Shown here: in pieces, positions 1 through 7,676 of the stretch | Position numbering within the stretch: position 1 is the first letter of the stretch | Layout: each line of letters begins with the position of its first letter | Assembly (NCBI GenBank): GCA_964496575.1 | Contig: CAZCAC010000004.1 | Location: forward strand, 80,887 to 144,886 | Source: CAZCAC01 sp964496575 | GTDB taxonomy: Bacteria > Planctomycetota > UBA1135 > GCA-002686595 | DNA length: 64,000 nucleotides | Reading direction: 5' to 3' | Notes under the pieces: model-generated | The model's input: only the letters and a program-made list of their open reading frames with translations | What the model was told of the DNA's origin: nothing | The model's database searches: none | Made by a program: the position numbers and the translations under genes

Positions 1-2
1 AG

Positions 3-122
3 CTGATCCTCTTCGCGGGGATGCCGGCGTACCGCGGGTACCATCTCGCCACCGGGCGCCTCTTCGCCAACGCCGTGATCTACGGCCCGGGCCTGGGCGC
101 TCGGCAACCAGTGGGTTGGTGA
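3..122 (+). CDS. C-terminal end of a truncated protein, possibly M14 peptidase-like
   Basis: The window opens inside a plus-strand reading frame that stays open from base 3 to a TGA at 120-122 and gives 39 residues. The tail contains ILFAGMPAYRGYHLATGR followed by LFANAVIYG. This loosely resembles the tail of secreted M14 zinc carboxypeptidases, which often end with a hydrophobic strand, a P..R.. turn and a helix with LLFNAL. No catalytic residues lie inside the window, so the assignment is only a resemblance. The gene converges on the ABC exporter genes with a 13-base gap. Confidence 0.35.
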   Translation: MILFAGMPAYRGYHLATGRLFANAVIYGPGLGARQPVGW

Positions 123-135
123 TCGCGATACGGAG

Positions 136-1197
136 TCAGGCCAGCTGCCGCTCCATCCGCCGTCCGAGCAGGGTGACCGGCAGGACGAGCAGCGCGATGA
201 CGCCGAGGGCGACCAGCAGCTCGCCGCGCACGTCGGCGAAATCAGCGCCGCGTAGCGCCAGCTGGTAGAGCGGGTCGATGAACCACCAGGTCGGGAAGAG
301 CTTGGCGATCCACTGCGGCCAGTCGGGGAAGAAATAGAAGATCACCGGGCCGACGAGGATCAGGTTCAGGGTCTTGACCAGCGTGTACAGCGTCTTCGCG
401 TCGCGCGCCAGCGTCCCGTAGATCAGCCCGACCTCGATGCAGATCACCGCGCCGACCGCCAGTGCGGCGAGGAGCGGCAGGGTTTCGGCGCGCAGCGCGT
501 CATTGAGCGCCAGCGTCAGGAACGCCATCGGAATGGCGACGGTGAAGCCGAGCACCCCCTTGGCGAGAAGGACCTCACCCATCGTCGTCGGCGTCACCAG
601 CACGGCGTTGAGCGTGCCCTTCTCGCGCTCCTCCACCAGCAGGAACGCGGGCACGAAGATCCCGGAGATCAAGAGCACGAAGAGCACCAGGAACAGCACC
701 ATCAGATCGAAGATCGGCAGCGCCTCGCCCTCTCCAACGGTGCGCAGCTCGACCTCGACCGGCGCGTCGCGGGCCTCGACCTGGCGCACCAGGTCGATCA
801 TCGTGACGCCCAGCACGATGCGGTTGGAGAGGAGGCTCTCCCCCGAGAGCTGAAAGGTGAGCTCGGGACGCTCACCGCTCTTCACGGCCTCGTCGAAGCC
901 CGGCTCGAGCACCAGGCCGGCGTCCGCGTCATGGGCTTCGAGGAGCTTCAGCACCTCGGCGGGACTCGCGGCGTGAGTCACCTCGATCCCTTCCATCTCC
1001 CCGACCGAAGCGGTGATCGCGGAGCTGCCGAGGTCGCAGAGCGCCAGCCGTGGTTTCGGATCGAACAGGGTCAGGAAGACGACCTGCACCAGGAAGGTGA
1101 CCAGCACCGGCATCAAGAGCGCCCACACGAAGAGCGGCGAGCGCGGCCCCAGGCGCAGATCCCGGAAGACCAGGGTCCAGACTCGAGAGAGGCTCAC
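136..1197 (-). CDS. ABC-2 type transporter permease (second permease)
   Basis: Integral membrane subunit of an ABC-2 family exporter, 353 residues. One hydrophobic segment lies near residues 23-44, followed by an extracytoplasmic domain of about 120 residues, then five or six membrane segments from about 165 to the C-terminus. The stretch EEREKGTLNAVLVTP after the second membrane segment is the characteristic cytoplasmic coupling region of ABC-2 permeases of the drug/Na+ type. The ATG overlaps the stop of the upstream permease (ATGA-type overlap at 1194-1197), so the two are translationally coupled. Its family transports drugs, polysaccharides or Na+; the substrate cannot be read from the sequence. 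Confidence 0.9.
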   Translation of the reverse strand: MSLSRVWTLVFRDLRLGPRSPLFVWALLMPVLVTFLVQVVFLTLFDPKPRLALCDLGSSAITASVGEMEGIEVTHAASPAEVLKLLEAHDADAGLVLEPGFDEAVKSGERPELTFQLSGESLLSNRIVLGVTMIDLVRQVEARDAPVEVELRTVGEGEALPIFDLMVLFLVLFVLLISGIFVPAFLLVEEREKGTLNAVLVTPTTMGEVLLAKGVLGFTVAIPMAFLTLALNDALRAETLPLLAALAVGAVICIEVGLIYGTLARDAKTLYTLVKTLNLILVGPVIFYFFPDWPQWIAKLFPTWWFIDPLYQLALRGADFADVRGELLVALGVIALLVLPVTLLGRRMERQLA

Positions 1198-2345
1198 AGC
1201 GCCACCGCCCTGCGCCGGAGCACGATGACCGCCAGCACGAGCAGCGCGGCGACCCAGACGACCTGGATCCCGATCGGCTGAAGCATCTCGCTCCAGCCGT
1301 GGCCGTGGCCGACCGTCCCGATCATCGCCTCGACCAGCCCGTAGGACGGCAGCGCCTGCACCCAGAACGGCGTGCTGCCGGGGAAGAGCGAGGCGAAGGC
1401 CGGGACCATCAGCGGGGCGACGAACGCTCCTCCCAGGAAGAGCGTGCCGATGAAGTCGCGCCCCGCCGCACCGGCGATCATCCCCACCGCCGAGGCGAGG
1501 GTCGCGCCGAGCAGCATCAGGAGGGTCACTTGCGGCCAGTTCGCGTCGAAGCAGCCGGTCGCGACGAGGAAGAGCAGGCCCTGTCCCATCCCGAGCAGCG
1601 CACCCATCACCACCTTGGCGGCCAGCACGTCGGCCACGCGGGCCGGGGTGACCAGCACCGCAGTGATGGTGCGCTGCTCGATCTCGATCGCCACCAGGCC
1701 GCCGAGGGCGAGGGCCTCCATGATCAGGATCACCACCAGCAGCATCGGCAGCATCTTCTCGCGCAAGGGCACCTGCTCGCCGGCGAGATCCTCGCCGAGA
1801 ACGATGGTCTTCGTGTCGGGGATCGCGACCGGAAGTGAGCTCATCGGATCACTGCCGGAGGCGATCGCCTGCAAGCCGTAGACGGCTTCGCGGATCCCGC
1901 TCTTCACGGCGAAGCGGACCTCCGATGGTACCGCGCCGTCGACCAGGACGGAGACCGCTGTGGGTTGGCCGCTCCAGACCGAGGTCACGAAGTCCTCGGG
2001 AAACGAGATGCCGATCAGGATGTCGTCCTCGGCGTCGACCTCGATCTCGCCGGCGATGGCGGCGACGAGCTGCTCCTCGTCGTCGAACGTGACCACCTCG
2101 AGGCCTCGCATCTCGCCGTCCTTCGCGCCGAAGGTCTCCAGGAGCTGACCGAGCGCGGGCGGAGAGATCCCGACGGTGAACTCCTCGTCCACCCGATCGG
2201 GCAGGTACCAGTAGGAAACGATCAAGAACACCATCGAGAGCGGCGTCAGCAGCGCCCATACGCGATCGCGTGAGAACTCCCGAAGGTCCTTCATCACGAT
2301 CGCGCCGACGATCGCGGCGCGGGACCAGGAATGGGATCCGCTCAC
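1194..2345 (-). CDS. ABC-2 type transporter permease (first permease)
   Basis: A 383-residue partner of the downstream permease with the same plan. It has an N-terminal membrane segment near residues 31-48, a soluble extracytoplasmic domain to about residue 195, then a cluster of membrane segments. The coupling stretch EIEQRTITAVLVTPARVADV matches the equivalent region of the neighbour, so the two are diverged paralogues that probably form a heterodimeric channel. The gene overlaps the ATPase gene upstream by four bases and the second permease downstream by four bases, giving a compact ATPase-permease-permease operon. Confidence 0.9.
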   Translation of the reverse strand: MSGSHSWSRAAIVGAIVMKDLREFSRDRVWALLTPLSMVFLIVSYWYLPDRVDEEFTVGISPPALGQLLETFGAKDGEMRGLEVVTFDDEEQLVAAIAGEIEVDAEDDILIGISFPEDFVTSVWSGQPTAVSVLVDGAVPSEVRFAVKSGIREAVYGLQAIASGSDPMSSLPVAIPDTKTIVLGEDLAGEQVPLREKMLPMLLVVILIMEALALGGLVAIEIEQRTITAVLVTPARVADVLAAKVVMGALLGMGQGLLFLVATGCFDANWPQVTLLMLLGATLASAVGMIAGAAGRDFIGTLFLGGAFVAPLMVPAFASLFPGSTPFWVQALPSYGLVEAMIGTVGHGHGWSEMLQPIGIQVVWVAALLVLAVIVLRRRAVAL

Positions 2346-3205
2346 CCCGCCAGCCCTCGTCCGGTCATCTGGATGAAGATGTTCTCCAGCGTCGCCTCTT
2401 CGGTGTGGATCGTCATCAACCCTTCCGAGGCGACCGCCGACTTGAGCCGCTCGCCCGCGTCGGCGGCACCGAGCTCGACTTCCTCCTCGCGCACCTCGTC
2501 CCCCTCGCGCAGCCGCACGGTGACCGAGCGCCTGCCGTGCTGCAACTTGAGGTTCTCTGGAGTGTCGAGCGCGACGAGCTCGCCCTCGTTGATGAAGGCG
2601 ACGCGATCGGAGAGCTCGTCCGCTTCGTACATGTCGTGGGTGGTGAGCAGCACGGCCGTTCCACGCGCAGCCTCGGCCTTGATCAGCTCGCGGACGGTCT
2701 TGCTGGAGACCGGATCCAGCCCATCGGTCGGCTCGTCGAGAAAGAGCACTTCGGGTCGATTGACCAGCGCGCGCGCCATCATCAGCCGCTGGCGCATCCC
2801 CTTCGAGTAGCGGTTCACGCGATCTCCTCCCCGACCCTGCAGGCCGACCTTCTCGAGCAGGACGTCCGGATCGAGCTTGCGAACTCCGAAGAGACTGGCG
2901 AAGAACCGCAGGTTCTCGCGGGCGGAGAGGTTCTCGTAGAGGTTCTTCTCCTCGAAGCAGACGCCGATGCGCGCCTGGATGGCGGGACTGTCGCGCGTCA
3001 CGTCCATCCCCAGGATTCGCGCCGATCCCGATCGCGGCTCGAGCTGCGCCGTCAGGACCTTGATCGTCGTCGACTTTCCCGCCCCGTTGGGGCCGAGGAA
3101 GCCGAGGATTTCACCGGGCTGGACCTCGAAGCTGATCCTCTTGACCGCTTCGAGCGAGCCGTAGGCGTAACTGATTTCGCGGACATCGATGGCGGGGTCG
3201 GTCAT
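2342..3205 (-). CDS. ABC transporter ATP-binding protein
   Basis: Cytoplasmic ATPase subunit, 287 residues, driving the two ABC-2 permeases that follow. Walker A is GPNGAGKST at residues 38-46, the ABC signature region is YSKGMRQRLMMARAL around 135, Walker B is VLFLDEPTDGLDP, and the H-loop His sits in LTTHDMYEADEL. The last 65 or so residues form the small C-terminal extension usual in DrrA/CcmA-like exporters. The gap to the sigma-fusion gene upstream (3206-3266) is only about 60 bases, so transcription may continue from the 7.4 kb promoter through all five minus-strand genes. Confidence 0.95.
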   Translation of the reverse strand: MTDPAIDVREISYAYGSLEAVKRISFEVQPGEILGFLGPNGAGKSTTIKVLTAQLEPRSGSARILGMDVTRDSPAIQARIGVCFEEKNLYENLSARENLRFFASLFGVRKLDPDVLLEKVGLQGRGGDRVNRYSKGMRQRLMMARALVNRPEVLFLDEPTDGLDPVSSKTVRELIKAEAARGTAVLLTTHDMYEADELSDRVAFINEGELVALDTPENLKLQHGRRSVTVRLREGDEVREEEVELGAADAGERLKSAVASEGLMTIHTEEATLENIFIQMTGRGLAG

Positions 3206-3266
3206 GGCGCTCTCGTCGTCTCCTCCGGGATCCAGAGGAGACGAGGATAGCGACCCGGTGCCCGGT

Positions 3267-5387
3267 TTACCCGCCGAGTGTCCGCAGCACCTCCAGCAGA
3301 CGGTCCACCTCGGCGACGACCGCCGGGGACTGGTTCAGGATCAGGATCCCGTCCATGATCATCAGGCAGTTTCCCGGGTCGTGATCCCAGCTCTCGGGAT
3401 CGATGTGGGCGCGGATGGTGATATCGATACAGTCGTCTGTGAGGGTGAACGGGAGCTCGGATTCAGCCGCGTAGTGCTCGAGCGCGGGGTGTCCGATCAA
3501 CCGAGGCGCCGGGATCGTCGCCTCCGTCAGGAGGTCGCGAATGTCCCGGAGCACGGCCGGACGGGGCGCGTTGTACGAGAAGTCGGGAAACAGGATGACG
3601 ATCCCATGGCACAGTGCCCAGCTCGTTCCTTCCTCGCGCAGGGCATCCAGCGCCTGTGCCAGGCTGGACGAACCCTGAGGAATGGTGGGAAGAGGATCTC
3701 GGTCGTCGTACATCAGCAGGTAGTCGAACCCGCCCACCCGGCTCGCTCTCACGAGGAGCTCCTCGAGCCGGATGTCTGGCTCGTCGGCGCTGAGCAGTAG
3801 ACCGAGCGGGGTCTCGGCGAGGAAGCCGGAGACACGCCGGTTCGGGGCCGAAGCGTCCAGCGTCTGCTGCACGCCGGGTCGTCCTTCCTCGGGCAACGGC
3901 ACGAGGAAGCTCCTCATCCGATCGAGAAAGACCTCGACCTTCTCGTGCACGTCACGGTCGTGCTGCACGGTCAGCCTCTCTGCCGTGTTCTCGATGTACA
4001 CTCCGGTCTGCTCCCACCGGCCCGGGGAGATGTTCTCCTGGAGCATCGTGGCCAGGTTGTCGACATCGATCGGCTCCTCGAAGATCGGGCGGATCTCGTC
4101 CTCTTCGGAGAAGTAGTCGCGTGGATCGAGCAGGAGGTCGGCGATGAAGTGGGTGAACTTGATCTGGCGGTCCACGAGCTCTTCGGGGGCGCACAGGCGT
4201 ATCTGGCCGTCCACGATGGCCCAGCCCACCTCCCCGCGCGCCAGGAAGACGAGCAGGTCGAGCATTGCCGCGAGCGAGTGAGGCTCGTGGAAGGCGAAGT
4301 CGACGTGCAGGCCGCACTCGGAGGCCGCTTTCTGCGCGGCCGGCGTCACCCCGATCGGCAGGTTCGCCCGAGTACCGAGTCGATCGGCGACGAGACGAAG
4401 GTCCTTGTGCGCGTAGAGGATCACGGGGGAGATCATCGTCGCGTGAGTGCTGCGGCGCAGGGCAGCATCCGGTGCCTTCTCCGGGAACGCGTCCACGAAG
4501 TGCTTCCTCTCTGCGCGCGCGTCGCGCACTGCTTCCCAGTAAGCGAGGCGCCGGGCTTCGGACCCCGTCGCCGGTTCAACCTGGACCGGTCGGCGAGCCG
4601 TCTCCCGAGGGCGCTCCCGCTCTTGCTGGAGAGGAGTGCTCTTCGACCGGGCGGGGACTCCCTCGGCGACGGGTGTCGTCATCGGCTCGGGATCCGCCTC
4701 CGTCGCACTCCGGAGGATGCAGAGGCCGGCGCTCGCGGCGACGACGAGTCCTCCGAGAAAGGCGGAGACGGGCACCGGAATCGACGAGAGCCCCCATACG
4801 GCACTCCCCGACCCGAGACCCGTCGCGGGCGGTGCCGCGGTTCGCTCGGTCGAGAGAAGCGGAGCGAGCGCGGAGAGCCAGGCGCGTCGATCCCCTCCAT
4901 GAGCAGCGATGAGTTTGCCACGCAGCTTCTCGTGCGCGCGGTGCAGGCGGGTGCGCACGGTCGCCGCGGGCACGCCGTTGCGTCGGGCGATCGCCGCCGG
5001 GGAGAGGCCGTGGTAGTGCGTCAGCAGCACGGTTTCGCGAAACGGCTCCTCCAGGGCGAGGACTGCCTCGACCACGCGCTGCTGCTCCTCGAGCGGCTCC
5101 GAGACCGACGCGGTCTCGGATCGAGCGGCCGCGGCCTCGCGCCACCGGCGACGCATCTCGCCGCGACCTCGATGCCGGGCGAGGCGGCGAACGGTCCCGG
5201 CCAGCCACGCCCGCAGGCCGCCCGGCTCCCACCGCTCGCGCTGCAGCGCGAGGGTCAAGGCGTCCTGCGCCACGTCCTCGGCGGCGCTGGCCTCCCCCAC
5301 CAGCCGGGCCGCCAGGCGGCGGACGAACCCCTCGTGCTGCAGGAGCTGGCTCGAGAGCGGGTGTTCGGCGGGCGAGTCGATCGTCAT
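3267..5387 (-). CDS. ECF sigma factor fused through a TM segment to secretin/STN-like domains
   Basis: A 706-residue fusion. Residues 10-85 are a sigma-70 region 2 (with AAEDVAQDALTLAL) and about 102-160 a region 4 helix-turn-helix (LSPAAIARRNGVPAATVRTR). A hydrophobic segment near 204-225 should anchor the protein. The rest, predicted extracytoplasmic, contains at least two repeats resembling the short secretin/TonB N-terminal fold used by many planctomycete proteins; the repeats carry DPRDYFSEEDEIRP and PESWDHDPGNCLMIMDG. A TAGGAGGT ribosome site six bases before the ATG fixes the start. Known of the family: ECF sigma factors recruit RNA polymerase to stress promoters. Inferred: this one is membrane-tethered and senses outside the cytoplasm. 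It follows the gene at 5457-7433 by 69 bases. Confidence 0.85.
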   Translation of the reverse strand: MTIDSPAEHPLSSQLLQHEGFVRRLAARLVGEASAAEDVAQDALTLALQRERWEPGGLRAWLAGTVRRLARHRGRGEMRRRWREAAAARSETASVSEPLEEQQRVVEAVLALEEPFRETVLLTHYHGLSPAAIARRNGVPAATVRTRLHRAHEKLRGKLIAAHGGDRRAWLSALAPLLSTERTAAPPATGLGSGSAVWGLSSIPVPVSAFLGGLVVAASAGLCILRSATEADPEPMTTPVAEGVPARSKSTPLQQERERPRETARRPVQVEPATGSEARRLAYWEAVRDARAERKHFVDAFPEKAPDAALRRSTHATMISPVILYAHKDLRLVADRLGTRANLPIGVTPAAQKAASECGLHVDFAFHEPHSLAAMLDLLVFLARGEVGWAIVDGQIRLCAPEELVDRQIKFTHFIADLLLDPRDYFSEEDEIRPIFEEPIDVDNLATMLQENISPGRWEQTGVYIENTAERLTVQHDRDVHEKVEVFLDRMRSFLVPLPEEGRPGVQQTLDASAPNRRVSGFLAETPLGLLLSADEPDIRLEELLVRASRVGGFDYLLMYDDRDPLPTIPQGSSSLAQALDALREEGTSWALCHGIVILFPDFSYNAPRPAVLRDIRDLLTEATIPAPRLIGHPALEHYAAESELPFTLTDDCIDITIRAHIDPESWDHDPGNCLMIMDGILILNQSPAVVAEVDRLLEVLRTLGG

Positions 5388-5456
5388 CTTCGGACCTCCT
5401 ACCCGTCCTTCTCCCGCCGGTTCCGCGAACGTTCCCGCGAAAGGGAGTATTACGTG

Positions 5457-7433
5457 TCAGTCCCCCAGATCGACGAAGAGCTCCGTTCTGCGTTCGGCCT
5501 CGATCCGGACCATTCCGGAGTCGAGCGGCGTTCCCTTGGCGCTGATCCTCCACTCCCAGACGCCCGGGGGCAGGAGCCACGAGTCGGGCCCGGTGCGAGC
5601 ACCCGGGGAGAGCGCCCAGCGGATTCTGCTCCATGCCGGATCGCGATAGAGCGAGTGCGGTCCAACGCGACGCCCGGTGGCCCGGTCGGTCAAGACGATC
5701 GACGCGTGCGCGGCATCTCTTTCGGGGTGCTTCTCGTGGCGGAGGAGCAGCCGGCCGCCGACGCCCGGAGACTGCAAGGTGAATCGGGCACGCTCCCCGC
5801 AGCGCACGGTGATCATGCCTTCGGCCGGCAGGGTAAAGCCTCTGGGGCTTGCCATCAGCTCGAGCCGGTAGTCACCGGCGAGCCAGGTGAGCTCGCTGTG
5901 GACGGCGCCCATGCAAGTCCTGCAGATGCTCCCCTCCTCGCTGAAGTGATCGAGTTGCATCCCGGTCGCCGTGGAGTGCAGCGCTCCGAGCCAGGTCGGA
6001 ATGGGCTCGCCCTCATGGTCCAGAAAGCTGACCTCGATCGGCCCGCCCCGTTCGGCCTTGCGCAGCACCAGCGTCTTCTCCACGACGGAATCGCCAGGCT
6101 CGACCACGAAGAGGTCCTCGCCGAGCCATCTCTGGCCCGACGATCCGGCCATCCGCAGGTCCAGCGCATAGGTACCTTCCCGAGGAAGCTCGCAGCTCCA
6201 TACGCCGTCACCGGCGCCGCGGGGAATCACGGTCGACCCCCAGCCCGGTCTCGGCCCCATCCTGGTCAGGCCCCGGTACTCGGGCCGAAGCCCCACCGGC
6301 GTCGACCTCACGGGGTGCACCTGTGGAAACCGGCTGTGCACGGGTCTCCCGAGCTCATCGACGACGCGGATCACCGCGCGTTTCCCCGGCACGGTCAGGA
6401 CGATGGGCTCGGGGCCGGGCTCAGCTCGAACGACGGTTGTCCACCCAACCGTCAGCTCCCAGGGACCGGGCCGCGGACAGGCGAGCAGGAAGTCGCCGTT
6501 CACGTCCACCGGAACGTCGAAGCTCATCGAGCGCTCGATCGGCGCCTCGAGCTTGCTGGAGGCACTGAGCCGGGCGCCGGGAACAGGTGTCCCATTCTCA
6601 CCGACCACCTTGCCGCGGAGGAAGTACTCCGGCTGCTCCAGGGTGATCGTCCACACGCGCGAGAGCACTTCCTCGCGCGATTCGGCCGCGACCTTCAGCC
6701 GGCCGCTCCCCGCCCGGGGGTGGCTCGCGATGAGGTCCAGCTCCTTGCTCCTCCGCAGACTGAAGGAGCTCCCCTTCAGATCGAAGGAGAAGTGTCCGCC
6801 GGGCTCCGTGGAGCGAAGGTAGCAGGAGCTCTCCAGTGGCGACGTCCACTCCCACGCCTCTTCGTCCCAGCGCCCGGCGCTGACCCGGGCATTGCACACG
6901 GGGGCACCGTTCGAGTCGACGACGCGACCGATGAGGCACCGTCCCTTCTCGAGATAGGCATCGCCGTCGTAGGTTCTCCGCGCCTCGAGGTCCGCCAGGG
7001 TCTCGTTCCAGTTGTGGCTGCTGGGGCTCAGGTACATCGACTCGGTGAGATACCCCGGGCTCGCGGCGTAGGCGCGGATACTGACCGAAGACTGCTCGAC
7101 CGGCGACAGCTTCCGGATCTCGACCAGATCGATCACCGCCTCGCCGTGGACATTGGTCGTCGTCGCGGGAAGGGGATGGCGGCTCTCCGTCACCAGGGTC
7201 AACAAGAACGAGTAGGAGCTCCAGATCCTCGCTCCTGCGATCGGTTTTTTCGTGTCCTTGTCGAAGACTCGGACCATCCACCGGTCGCGGGTGGAGAGGA
7301 GGTGGGGGACCTCGCTCGCGTCCTGCAGGGCAGCTGGCGGCGGAATCACGGGCACTCGCGCGGACCGATCCTGAGAATCTGGACCGACGCCAGCGAACAG
7401 GAGCGCCAGCGGAATCAGGCTGATGCAGCGCAT
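5457..7433 (-). CDS. Secreted protein with carboxypeptidase-regulatory-like repeats
   Basis: A predicted exported protein of 658 residues. The start at 7433 is preferred over an upstream ATG because it is followed directly by a signal peptide (MRCISLIPLALLFAGVG) and preceded by GAGGT at a good distance. After the signal peptide come about five Ig-like carboxypeptidase-regulatory-type modules, recognisable by units such as VRVFDKDTKKPIAGARIW, GRVVDSNGAPVCNARVSAG and GKVVGENGTPVPGARLSA. These modules are structural or ligand-binding; no enzyme domain is visible. The gene heads the minus-strand run and precedes the sigma-fusion gene. The second sigma fusion at 35433 carries the same kind of module, which supports a functional link. 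Confidence 0.8.
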   Translation of the reverse strand: MRCISLIPLALLFAGVGPDSQDRSARVPVIPPPAALQDASEVPHLLSTRDRWMVRVFDKDTKKPIAGARIWSSYSFLLTLVTESRHPLPATTTNVHGEAVIDLVEIRKLSPVEQSSVSIRAYAASPGYLTESMYLSPSSHNWNETLADLEARRTYDGDAYLEKGRCLIGRVVDSNGAPVCNARVSAGRWDEEAWEWTSPLESSCYLRSTEPGGHFSFDLKGSSFSLRRSKELDLIASHPRAGSGRLKVAAESREEVLSRVWTITLEQPEYFLRGKVVGENGTPVPGARLSASSKLEAPIERSMSFDVPVDVNGDFLLACPRPGPWELTVGWTTVVRAEPGPEPIVLTVPGKRAVIRVVDELGRPVHSRFPQVHPVRSTPVGLRPEYRGLTRMGPRPGWGSTVIPRGAGDGVWSCELPREGTYALDLRMAGSSGQRWLGEDLFVVEPGDSVVEKTLVLRKAERGGPIEVSFLDHEGEPIPTWLGALHSTATGMQLDHFSEEGSICRTCMGAVHSELTWLAGDYRLELMASPRGFTLPAEGMITVRCGERARFTLQSPGVGGRLLLRHEKHPERDAAHASIVLTDRATGRRVGPHSLYRDPAWSRIRWALSPGARTGPDSWLLPPGVWEWRISAKGTPLDSGMVRIEAERRTELFVDLGD

Positions 7434-7516
7434 GGGTGGACCTCGGGCGAACCGGCCGCAGGGCACGGTCCACCCTACCTACCGGGAGCAGGAGCGAGGG
7501 TCACCGCCGAAGGGTA

Positions 7517-7593
7517 GTCCCGGCTCGATCGAACCGGGACCCGCCGGAACGGGAGCCGTCGATCAGGGGGCTCCCCCCCTCGAAACCGGCGGG
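7517..7593. repeat. Two adjacent hairpins, one bipartite
   Basis: Hairpin 1 pairs GTCCCGG at 7517-7523 with CCGGGAC at 7534-7540 around a 10-base loop containing the palindrome TCGATCGA. Hairpin 2 has an outer stem CCCGCCGG 7540-7547 with CCGGCGGG 7586-7593, and an inner stem GGGAGCC 7551-7557 with GGCTCCC 7569-7575. All stems are perfect. The upstream minus-strand gene starts at 7433, so this is not its terminator. It could be a leader structure of the ATPase mRNA, a terminator for leftward-entering transcription, or the end of a mobile element. Confidence 0.6.
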
Positions 7594-7597
7594 ATCG

Positions 7598-7653
7598 ACA
7601 AAAACAAGAGGCATTATTTGGCTCTGTTGGATAAAAACACGGGGCATTATTTG
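7598..7653 (+). repeat. Tandem pair of 23-bp AT-rich direct repeats
   Basis: Two copies of a 23-base unit lie at 7598-7620 and 7631-7653 with a 33-base period (about three helical turns). Both have the form A-Y-AAAAACA-M-G-R-GGCATTATTTG and differ at three positions. They are strikingly AT-rich for this genome and end 23 bases before the ATG of the AAA/DUF4143 gene. Position and spacing suggest an operator or protein-binding site for that gene, but an element terminus is also possible. Confidence 0.65.
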
Positions 7654-7676
7654 TCCACCCCCTGCCGATCGAGTCG

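Larger units (their letters stand above)
7434..7676. other. Divergent intergenic region with structured element
   Basis: About 240 bases between the divergent genes at 7433 (minus) and 7677 (plus). It must hold both promoters. The half nearest the ATPase gene holds two strong hairpins and a tandem pair of AT-rich repeats, entered separately. No coding sequence is convincing here. Confidence 0.6.

Noticed and set aside
3945..7517. A 1190-codon open frame on the plus strand antisense to the minus-strand genes
   Set aside because: No family motifs, no ribosome site, odd composition; it is the mirror frame of two real genes in high-GC DNA.
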